DNA of 64,000 bases from Alentia gelatinosa (lineage: Eukaryota > Annelida > Polychaeta > Phyllodocida > Polynoidae): positions 42,821,950-42,885,949 of the forward strand of contig OX465579.1 in the NCBI GenBank assembly GCA_950022655.1, given 5' to 3'. A program made the translations under genes and the position numbers. The notes below the pieces were generated by a model, which saw only the letters and a list, made by a program, of their open reading frames with translations, ran no database searches and had not been told where the DNA came from. Positions 1-12,200 of this stretch are shown in pieces. Each line of letters starts with the position of its first letter. Positions within the stretch are counted from its first letter, which is position 1.

Positions 1-123
1 ACGTCACATGAATGGTGACTTTCCTCAGACAAATGTGACGAAATGAAAGATCAGACGTAGGTGGAGTGAATAAGGTAATTTAGAGGACAGTGAGGAGGGT
101 AAGAAGCTGCGGGTGGGACATAC

Positions 124-252
124 GTGTGGAGGCGGCGGCTGCTGGGGCGAGGCAGGCGGACTGGGCTGCTGCGGGAGGCGGCGCAAATCCTCCTCCAGCA
201 CCGACTGATTCATCGTGGTTCGCCGCTCCTTCAGGTTCAGCAACATAACCGT
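124..252 (-). CDS. TAF2: TAF2 exon 26 (last exon inside the window)
   Basis: Acceptor TTTCAG, donor CAC|GTATGT. It encodes [20 protein letters not shown] then a Pro/Gln-rich stretch. It matches LVLNLKEKKAVLNP of human TAF2. The open frame runs on past the donor to a stop near position 27, so a read-through terminal exon cannot be excluded. Family length argues that more exons lie outside the window. Confidence 0.88.
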
Positions 253-3200
253 CTGAAACACGACAACGAGTTACATACTTGGAACAACACATTTTGTCAT
301 CGTAGGTATCTGGCCCCCTCTCTAGCACCCCTCCTCCATTTGATGGGATTCCGAGGACAAAGTTATTTTAAAATCATACGATAAGGTTAAGCCAGGATAA
401 TCATACTGTAGGGGACAGAGCCATTGTTAGTTCATGAAGCAGTCACCAGTTGGCCAACAGTAGTCTTAACTTTGACAAACAATCACAGAAGGTACTGAGG
501 CAAATGAGCCACAAGTTGTTTCAATTCCAAAAAATGAAATACCTGCTAACCAAATAAGTGGCAATCTCGTTTTATAAGCAAGCGATCCTGCCCATCTTTG
601 ATTATTCTGGTTTTTTTCTTGATGGGGTTTCAAAACAAAACCTGGCTATGATGCAGAGGCTACAAAACAAAGGACTTAGAATCTGCCTAAATGAAGGTAA
701 CAGGGCATTAACAATTGACCAACTTCACATCAACACAAAAGTCAAATCTCTTCAATGAAGAAGGGCTGAGTTGATCCTAACTTACATGTGCAAGGAATAC
801 AGTAAAACCCCGCTTCCGGGGACAATTTGCTCGGAACGGAAAGTTTTCCCTCTATTAAGAGTTTATTTCAACCCCGTTTTAGGGGATACCCCGCTTAAGG
901 GGAAACCCCGCTTAAGGGCTTAAGGGGAAACCCCGCTTAAGGGAACACCCCGTTTAAGGGAATAGTTTTTCGGTACGGAAATGTTTCTTAACCCCGCTTA
1001 AGGGGCCACTTTGGAGGGACAGCTTATCAACTACACTCCCGATTATCTTAATTCCTTGTTTATTGTGTTTTTGTGTGGTGGCCAGACAGTGAATGCCCTT
1101 TTCTGCCCACCGTTCGCGGGCCTCTTACCTTCAGCCAGTGCGAGAATCAAGGGTGCTAAAACCAACTCACTGTGGGCCGCCCAGAACCGCAAGAAATGCA
1201 GGGATTAACACACAATCAAGAAACCCCAGCTGTTAGGGCCCGCGCAAGAACGTCTTGCAACCACACCCACCATTCACACTCTAGGTGTGATTGTTGTGTG
1301 TCTCTAGAGGCATGAGACCGGACTTGGCGTTTAACAGCAACACCTGTATTGTTTTTGTGTCTCTGTTGGTGTCGCCTTGATGCAACAGCTAGAAGGTGCT
1401 ATATTCAACGGGCACGAGTGGAAGAACGGTTGTATAGCCGAATTCTGTGATTGTGTAACACAATATTCCCTATATAAAAATTCACAAAATATTCCCTCAA
1501 CAAGTATTCCTTAAAATAGAAAGAAAAATTTAGCAGTTCTGGACAGCTCAAAGTGACTTGCTTATAGCGCCACTGATTTCTCTCAGAAGTAACATAGAGG
1601 CCATCGTATAAAAAGGAACAAATTTCACAGGGCAGGCATAATGACCTGAGACCTATTTATTTCGTATTTATTTTTTTTATTCATTTTATTTTTATTTTCC
1701 ATGTATTTGCTCAGAATTGGTTATTTGATAAGTATTTTTATCATAGAGCCAGTGCTTCCTTCATTTATACGGGTATACTTTACTATACAACTATTGACAG
1801 ACTGAAAACCCCGCTTAAGGGGTCACCCTGCTTAAGGGGGCACCCTGCTTAAGGGGACACTTCGCTCGGAACGGAGGCTGTCTCCCCTTAAGCGGGGTTA
1901 TCTTTACACTGGGCGGGTAGACGTACCTCTGGGATGGGCAGGCAGGTGGGCCGGTTACGCCCGTATAGTGCGTGGTACAGATCAGCGATGTCACACCTCA
2001 GCCGTGCGTCGTGTGAAAAGTTCGAGCTGAAATTTACAGAATAGCGCCAAACGTAAGGAGTGGGTGGGTGATTTTGAATTTACGCCTTCTGAAGCAACAG
2101 AGGCCATATTCATGGCATGAAAGATTACTTAGAAAGAAAGTTTTAATACAAAAAAGAAATTATCTTCTAGAGGGATAGAATAATTAAAGGGTATTAATAT
2201 CTTGAAATATCATGTCTAGGCAGGGAGCTGTAGTGTGTAATTATGTGAAATATGGGAAGTAAGGCAGGATGATGGTGGATTATTATGGCAGCATTTATTC
2301 CCATGTCTTCATGGTAACAAGGCTATGGACAGAGAGGAGAAGTATGTCACAATCCCCTGTTCCTAGAAATACCTGAGTAGTTGTTAGAGTTGCTCACAGA
2401 TGGCAGCAGCTTACAGTAAGTGTGTCATGTTAACAGTAACACACATATAGAGACCAAACATAAGACATTAGATGCAATAGTATACAAGGATACTACAGGA
2501 GCGGTCGCAGATATTGCTATGAACCTTGGTATATCACTAGAATTTGGATATAGTACAATATTATGTTGAACTGACTACATCGCATAGAGAGTTTGGAAAT
2601 CTATCCCAGGACGCTAAGATTTCTAGTGAACCAAAGACAACACTATATCAACTTAAGCTGAATTACTTCCCGATCCTTAGCAATAGGCCAAGTCATTTAA
2701 AACTGGAAAATTTTGACTAAAGGTTTCACACTCATAACATCCCTAACTCCATTTAGATTACCACAACACGTTATAACAATGTTATCTTATAAACCTATAA
2801 AGTTCGGTAAACTCACACCTGGTTGGAATCTGTTTCTGAAGAGAACAAACTAAATTTGTTATTTATTATGCCCGATAAAAACCTGTTCCGCACATGACGG
2901 TTATATTGCTTGTAATCATTCTTTTTTCTGCAAGAAAAAAACCCCAAAACCTCCCTCCCGTAAAAAAAAAAGATGGTTCCCTAGTTAAAATTTAGTCAGT
3001 CGCAATATCTAGCTGGTCATACAGAGCTCGCATGGTCGTACCAAAACGTCGTTCACTCTTCATTCCAAGTTTGGGGGTTTACTTACATATCTTCTTAGTT
3101 ATATATAGGTGTGAAAGGCATTTCAGAAAAGAGTAACTCACTTCATCATGCGCCAGAGGCGTTCTACGAGGTGCTCATCGCTCAGCACGCTCTCCTCACT

Positions 3201-6200
3201 CTTGTTAAACGGTGGGTTGTTCACGAGGAGGCACGCCAGTTGGTGTCTAAAGACAAGTTAATTATTCATGATTCACGACAGCTGTGATGGTCTATAAGAA
3301 CGCTACGTATTTGTTTATTTCGTCCAAAGTTTCTTGAACATACTGTTCTTATCATAAGTAAGGATCAATAAAATAATTTTACATTTTCTACGTTAAGGTT
3401 AAAGTTCCTATTTCAAATATCAGTGCAGTTTGTTTATTTTGGGTAGTATGTTACGTTAGACTGAACTTTCAAAAAAGAAGTGCAATATATAATTCAAAAT
3501 AAATCCATTGACCTCGTAAGATATGCAACGCACCTTATATAGGGTTCTGGGTCTTCTTCAATAACATCCAGTAACCATGACAGTGTTGAGCTATCCTGGG
3601 CAACTGCAAGCAAGAAATGATACACTCGCACACATCTGTTGTACAAACTACTGTTTAATAAACTGCTTATTTTAATCGCCATGTCTGGTTCTCAGTGATA
3701 GGTCTAAAGTGTTTTAATTAATTTTAGTTGTACCTCCTTACATCCTGATCGAGTAACTTGCCTAAGTACATTTCATAGTGAACGAATAAGTCATTGCAAT
3801 GGTGTAGTGATATGGTTGTGCATACCCTTGGTGTAGTCGACCAGCGCATCCAGTGCCGCTATGCGGACGGTGAGGAAATTCTTAGCAGAGGCATAGCTCT
3901 GGAAGATGGCCGGGTCAGTAGGAATGTGTCCGAACTTCTGCATTTTACGAATCGCCTTAATACAGCTGCAAATAAGGTCATATGGTCTATGATCATCAGA
4001 GTATGAACTTCTATCTAGGATGCCACAGGTTGCCTTATTTTGGAGCTAGGTAATGCGAAAAACATGAGGAATTAGTAACAGCAGTCCACATGGGATGTTG
4101 CTGCTGTTATTTGAGTCATGTCTTCTATAGGAGTTTAGATGTTGCGTGGGGTGGACAGAGAATTTAATCATTTAAATTACATCACACTTTTTGATACGGT
4201 CTCAAAAACAGTGACCTTAGGCCTATTGGTAAAAAAAATTAAATTCAGGCTTGTTGGTTTGAACGAGGGTGAAACACATATCTTAAAAATGTATTCATGC
4301 TTGACCAGTTAGTATTCTTCAGCGTACCTCACAGTGATGACGAGATGGTAACAGGGAAGCAGCTTTTCCAAGTTGAGGTAACGTGTCACCTCCTCGAGTA
4401 CCAGCTTGGTGTCTGCTGTCAGCATGTCTGTGCTCGGGATCCCACTGTAACAAAAAGACACGTAATGATTCCAGAGCTATGCCTTCCATTAGAATGACCT
4501 CACCACCAGCTTGGCACTGCCGGAAGCACTGGATAACTACACCAAGGATATGAGCAATCAAAGGTATCACTACACATGCAATAATAGAACCAGGATCACT
4601 GTATAGTATTGCATTGAGCAATACTGGAATATCACCATGACCTTTTCCACAGAATGAAACTACTTTGGCTTCTCTAAGTGAACCATATACAATAGAACCC
4701 AGCTAAAAGGACCACCCAAAGCAGTATTTATTGTGGGGTGTTCTGCCTACTGAAATAGGTACACGTTATATAGAGGATTACAGGGCCCTGTTTTTTAGTC
4801 ACGACAATCGTTATTGGCGACATCGGCCAGGCGGGAGTGTGCTATAAAGCCACGATCTTAGAACCTGCGACAAATGGCGTCCGTCTACGACACGTAGGGA
4901 GCTCAAATGTGTATTATAGTCACGACAATCGATGCTCACCCAAGCGAAAAATGACGCCACATGTGTCATAGGCCTAAGACAAATTTGGACATGTCGTACC
5001 GAATGCGCAACTTCACTTCCCGTAGGAATTAAGCAATGAAATTTTAACATGAGTAAGGTATACATATAACCTATAATCGTACCGAATTTGAAGTAAATCG
5101 CCCACATCGTTCCGAAGTTATCGGTGTTTGAATTTTGTCATAGCAAATACTGCTCTGGTGGCCAGTGTACCCCTACCATCACGTGATCTAATTTATGCGG
5201 CGACCTTGACATCGACTGCGCTTACTTCACTCTCCCAGCAGAGATTCCGCGCTCGATGTTTCAAATTCAAACGCCCATAACTTCAGAATGCTACATCCGT
5301 TCTTCTTCATATTTGGAATGATTATAGTTTATATGTACCCCTTACACGTGTTAAAATTAAGACAGTTCTATACTTGTCGTGACAGTCGACACTTTGAGCT
5401 CCGATCGTAGGCGGCAGGCTACGACACCGTCTATAGCACGGCGGCCATTTTGTATCACCAAAAAGTGTCTTGGCCTCAAGCTACGATCTTAGGCCATCGT
5501 GGATCCACGATATCGTGACTAAAAAACAGGGCCCAGGCTGTCCGCTTAATGGGGTGATCCTCTACCTGGATCTACTCTATCAGTACTTAATAAAGCGAAT
5601 ATACAAAACGTTGTTTTCAGAGGGAATCCATTCCTGGCTCTGCCTGCTATGAGTGTAACATACCCGGTGACTGTAACGGTGGTGATGGCTGGCGTGATGG
5701 TGTTGGCGAGCGCCGTGATGAGGCTGGCGCGGTAGTAGTTGTCCGACCACTTGTTGCGGCTGTTGTCATTGTATTTGAACAAGTCCAGCAGAAATCGGAG
5801 TACCTCTGGGGGACAGATGTTGTGAAATGTCCTTAGGGAGGCCATTGCCACAGGGATTGTCTGCAAGAACCGTCAACAATAGCCACAAGTATTAAAATTA
5901 ATTGAAGTACACTCTGTATACATGTCCTTATTTTGAAAAAACCCACATCATTTTAACTTCGAGAGAATGGGCGGGTCTCAATGGCGGAGAAATAAGACCA
6001 ACTTCTTATTATTCATGAACCTCATATGTTCCTTATGAAACATGTCGATAAAACAAGTCTCACTATCATTTTGTTACTCACAACGGATATAGCCTATCTC
6101 GAAGGTAGTGGGAATATTATTCTCCTACCATATTAATTTTGAGCTGGGAAAGAGAGAGAATAGCTAGGAAAACGATAATAGATTATGAGGTTTTACCAAG

Positions 6201-9200
6201 TTTCACGATTTGGGTAAGAAGATAAATACATGTGAGCGAAACAGAAAAGATACCTGCACACGCACCTTTTCGATGTAGTAATGCTGGAAATTAGTAAAAT
6301 TATTCTGTCGAACGATTTCTGGACAAGAATGTGAACCAAACATCTTTCTGAAAATCGTCATCATGGCTGGCGGACCGGCCCACGATCCTACCATCGAGTT
6401 TGCTACCTGCAAGAAAAATACTAACATTTCAAATAAATGTATCTTAAACAGATTATTTTTAAAAAAGATGGGTTTTTTTCCTTTTTGGTGATAAAGGTGT
6501 GTCATTGAACTTAACCTCGTCTTTCATATCTATACTCTAAAGATGAAAAGGTAATTTTTCCAGAGCAAATTTGATAGCTTTCAGCATTTCAAGGCAACTA
6601 TAAGTATATAATTACCAGAGGTACTTACCCAGTACTGCTGTGGAATTGTTGTTCTCATGAGCCAAATGTACTACATAGAGTGCCTGGGTAACATATGACA
6701 GGTTTAAAGATGATAGTTTAAAACAAACCTTAGCCAAACACTCGGCGGAATCCAGGCGGATCTTGTAGAAGCAGTGGTCGTTCTCTATCGTGTCCGTCAG
6801 CGCCATCCGCGTCGCCGCCGTTGGGTAGCGTTCCAGTGCCCTGATTGCCTCGTTCTGGGCGATGACGTCACGTTCATATTTGAGCATATACTGCCACATG
6901 TAGTCGGGCTGCTGTAGGAACACTCGCCGCATTATGGTGATCTCTGGGTCCACACGCAGCCACAACACCGGAGAGTCAGGACTGAACAAAGAGCATGCGC
7001 TTTAGCTTTAACTTTCTGATTAAATAAACTCCTTAAATATGGATTGGTTAATGAATATTAAGAAATGTTAAATACCACAGGTATGTATAAGTAATTTCAA
7101 TCGAATTATAGCCAATTCGTGATCAAATGCCAATGGAACCACTACTGGAAAAAGGTTTACAAACTCTAGAAAAAGCTTATGATGAGACTTACTCCATTGC
7201 ACTAAGATCCATATCCACTTCCTCTCCCGTGCATAATGGAATTTTCTTTTTCTTGTTTCTGAAAAATATATGAGTTTCAATTATATGATGATAAGAACAA
7301 CCAGATGTACAACGAAATATACTAGAAAAATGTGAGATGCCACTTAGTAGTGTCCGTTTGATGGATTCTATGAAGACATATAATTATAAGGCTAAATCAT
7401 AATGTAGTTCAAATTTGGGTTGTTATTAAACCCTTATTTCGGTTATTAGATTATGGCACATGGCTGTATAGCAATTATTCTGATCGTACAAATGCATGTT
7501 GTTCATACACGATTATTTTATGACTAACCTTCGACTTTTGGAGTGACATGTGATTTCAAACCGCGTTTTGTTTTCTTCTATCTTGAAGTTGTGAGTAAAT
7601 GTTCCATCCAATTCTTGAATGGTCACTGTCAGTGGCCCCTGGATGGTAAAGACTGGTTGATTTAGCAATTGTCATCATGAATAAAAATCGTCTAACAGAC
7701 TCAGCTATATCACCACACGAAATCAAACCGTAATAAAATGTCATCTCAACAGATTCGACATCTTTATGCCAGATTATTGATACATAAAGAAGTCATCCTT
7801 GTCACCCCCCTCTCTCCCCCAGGAGTCATCAGCCACTTCCAAAACAATCCTTGTCATTTTGGTGCTAATTTCATTTTATTGTATGTGAGCATCAGCTGGC
7901 GCTATGTACATAATAACCTCATTGTGTAATCGATATGGTCAGAGAATAGTTACTGTAAAGCTAGGCTTTCAATAGCCATAAGGAATGGGTACAAACCACA
8001 TATTTTAGAGCACCCTTGGCAGTGTAGTCCTGTTTGAGTTCCAGCTCCACAACATTCCGCTTTCGGTTGAAGTCAAAGCTCCCAACAAAGTAGGCACAAC
8101 CGCTCTGGTGCCTTGAAGTAGTTAAGGCTTCTACATGCATAAAATGAGCGCATAGGTACCATATTTTCATATCATCCGCGTGTTTTATAGCAAAAATACG
8201 TTGCAGGATTACCACATAGTTAACAACGTACATGACCATATTACCCTATATGTTGCAAGATATTAGTAGATACGACACTGAATGTAAAGAAGACCTATTT
8301 CATAAAGGATACGCCCATTGTTCCAGGAAAGTCTTGACATCCTTTCCCGTCACAGTCGAAAGACCTTTCAGAAACTATAAGAAACGCAAACATTAAAATC
8401 TCCTGGAAGTGCATGGTATACATAATGAATATATACACCTAAATAAGCATCATATTCACAGATGTAAGACGGTATCTGAGATGTTCTGATCTTTAGGCAT
8501 TAGTACAGAAGCGTCACCTCAAAGCGGATGAAACAAATCACAGTCGCCTGTTTTTGTGGGCTTTTCTTTTTTTTAATATCCAACATGTATTATTGTTCAA
8601 GCCTTTCATTTTGTTGCTAAGAAATCATGAATTACATAGTACATTGTAATTCAACTGATTAGATGCAGAACACTCCATACCGTCAAATAACCGTTAAAAC
8701 AGTCATACTTTGAACAGAAATACTAAACCTGAGACGCTCACCATGTACAAGATACATGAAGACGCTGCTCAGCATACCACTTTCGTTCGCTATGCAAATT
8801 ACATCCATCTGAGTTTTAAGACTACGTCGAGAAAAATATCAAAAACAGAAATCTCCTTTGTGAAGCTCCACATGCTTAATTCAGACAGCTTAACAAATAT
8901 GAATATGGTAAAATAGAAACGCTTACGGAGTTGGTAGATAGCAACATGTTCGACCAAGAGTTCGATGTGAACTTCTGCTGAGCAGCATTTTGTGCCAGTG
9001 ATAGCAGCTTGTTGAATGCCTAGAAACAGTCCAAATCGAAATAGCTTAGTTCAAATTCAATTAAATGGTGCATACTTTCTTTCTTTCTTATTCCATTCTT
9101 ATTTTCTATTCTTAGAAACAAGAGGCTGATGCCTTTTATCAGTCAGAAAACATCTTCATCAAAAGGATGACAGCAGGGAAAAAAGTCGGATATCTGAAGC

Positions 9201-12200
9201 GCTCATAAAAGAAAATCATTATAACATTATTTTGGAACAGAGTGGCTAAGAATCGATATATATATTTTCTAACACTGCGAGTGTTGCTAGTGTATATGAA
9301 ATGTCGAAAGTCCATAATCTTTCGGAAACTTGCACCCCTTACATACACCGCTGAATTAAGCTATGTTAGTCTATACCGACCTGAAGGAGCAGCTCCCGCC
9401 CGATGCGGTTCTCGAGCATGCGCAGGATGAGGTGGGCCTTCTTCTCGTGTGCCTCGGCGTACTTGGGGGACACGGTAAACGAGTGTTTCGGTGAGAAGTA
9501 CATGCTGTTTTCCTTGGACATGGCCGGGTCCAGGACAATCCCGCCAATCTCACTCTCGTATTCCTGAACAGTGCGCAGTTCCTATATCACGAATACGTGT
9601 GTCAAAAACAGAAATGGTTACATGGCTTGTCGGGGGGATTCTATTGTATGATTTACTATACGGGATACTGCAGAAGGAATTTCCTTAACTATACACCAGG
9701 GGGACCGGTCTAACGACAAAAGGTGTATTTCAGCACATTTATAGTTCTTGTCAAATTGCATCGTGATCAAACTAGGGTTGATGAGTCCTCAAACCAGTAT
9801 GGCTGCATAGTCATTATATAACTGGAATCATTTACCCTATTTATAATACTACCTACAAATACTTATAGCTCTATTTTTAAATTTTCATAATTGTTGACCA
9901 AGGAATGACTCAACTGTAGACATATCCATATCTACCATAGTACAACTGTGCCCTAACAAGGCTGTCTTAATACTTCCTTTTTGCACATTGACAGCCCCGC
10001 CATCTGTAGTTACATTGTGTGTTAATTCGGGAGTGGTACTCTAATACATCAACCTTTCTTAAACGAGGGAGCCCAGCTCACAGCCTATCAATCGTAGTAC
10101 AGGAACGGTGGATCTAAAAGCTTACCTCTGCTACAGAGTGGCGATAGGCATTGTTTCCAAATGCCTTCTTTCTGTACAGCGTTGAGAGGTAGGCCGAGAT
10201 TCCCTTGGGCAGCCAAGCGTCACACCTAGTTTAATCAGGTAGGTCTCAATTTATGAAACATAATATTGAGCAACCCTATAAGCAGGGATTTTTAGGACTC
10301 AACATACATGTAATTCTTTGGACTGTTCTCTGGATTATCCAATATACTTAAGAACTTCTTTTTAAAGAGCACTTCTCTCACATGAAGAAATGTGTGGGCT
10401 AAAACATGTTTTCCTGATAAGCTAGGAATTGTCTGATCACCTTTTGTCCACATAAACATTGTGGTGATGTCTGATGAGCCTATACTGGCGAAACCGCGAG
10501 TGCATGGTACTCGCCCAATGGAGAAAGATCTGACTGAGTGGTTGCTAACTTATTTAGGTAAATAACCCATACGGACTGGCACTAACATACACTGTGGTCT
10601 AAGAGATTATAATTAGAATCTCACTCAAGTTTTGATCTTATACAAGAAAGAGGATTGATAGGCCTGAACTTTATTGACATGTATTTGAAAGGCCTTAATA
10701 ATAAAACATGTTATAGAATAATATACTATGAGTGTATTCTAAATTGATGATCCTAAAGGTAAACTTTACTCACCATGAATTCATGGAGATAAAACAACCG
10801 AAAAACTGTTGCGCAATTGCATGAGCCATGATCTGCCTGGACTGGGGTACTTGGTCTATGATCTTCTTATGATGCAAGAGGTTAGTGCTGAAATTTATTA
10901 TAAGTTTTTTTCTTATTATTCGAAAATACCATTAAAATAGGGTTAATAGATTTGAACAATGATAAAGAACAGTGGGCTTTGTAATATCAAAATTCTTCTA
11001 AATATTGAAATTCTTTGCCCATTCCAAAAAGCTGCTCAGTTGGAGGATGTGATTACACCTTGAACTGCACTTGACTAGCGCCAATCTTGATTTTTTTAAA
11101 CTCATGACTAAATAATAAATCAGCAGATTTCAAAGTAACTGTTCTGTTAAAATCCACTATTTCTAGGACAACACGACCGTGAATACTACCTGGATGGTAT
11201 TCTCATGTTGGATTAAATATTAAGAGATTGAAATCCCCATCTGATAATGAGCTGGACTTTGTACGAAAGATTAAAGTTTTTTTTTTAACATTGTTTTACC
11301 TGAATATTGTCATGGTTGCGTATGGCGAGGCGTCCGTATAGGCTTGGTCTACAAATACTTGCTTATAACAGGAATATGGATACCGACTGGACATCATCTC
11401 CTCAAAAAACTCAAACACCTGAAAGACATGAAAAGTAAAATGTTTTTATTATTATATACCTGTGCCAGTATGTTACACAAATACCAACCTCTGCTAGGGT
11501 ATTGGTATTAAATATATACCGGCACAGTATGTGGTATAAAATGACGTACCACCCTACTTTGAATACAAATTCTGATTGGCTGAAAAAAATTGCATTGACC
11601 TACTTATGAAATGCTGGCAGTGACTTGCAGCACTCCGCTAATTTATGTGTGCAAAGGATCACAGGAGTTGAAGGGAAAAAAAGAGTAAAAAATGTGCTTA
11701 GAGCATATTCTGTGCTTGACTTTCACTAAGATGTCAACAGATATACCAGCACACTTTGAATCCAGCTTGGACAGCAGATTTCCTTCTGTAATTCATCAAA
11801 TACTTATACTTGAAGGTATATAATAAAATAAAAATGTATTACCTTACTGGTACATACTCACATACCTTGTTTCTTTTGATAAAAATATTCCACTCGCTCT
11901 GCGAGCTCGTGGAATATTTTTATCAAAAGAAACGCGGTATGTGAGTATGTACCAGTAAGGTATATACATTTTATCTTAATACTCTACACTTCACAAAGAA
12001 TCTAGGTTTAAATGAACAAATCGATCCCAAACTAGTTTTGTGTATCATATTTGATTAATCACTTACAACAAATCAAATTTTGTTCAATGAGTTTTTAAGA
12101 TTAAAAGATCTCAATACCGTAGCCGAGGTGGTACCAGAATTTTACTTTTCGTACCTAACGGTGCTAGAATCAGATACATTTTCAAGAAAAAGAACTGCCT

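Noticed and set aside
9371..9553. Minus-strand Arg/Thr-rich open frame
   Set aside because: Shadow of TAF2 exon 12 in another frame.
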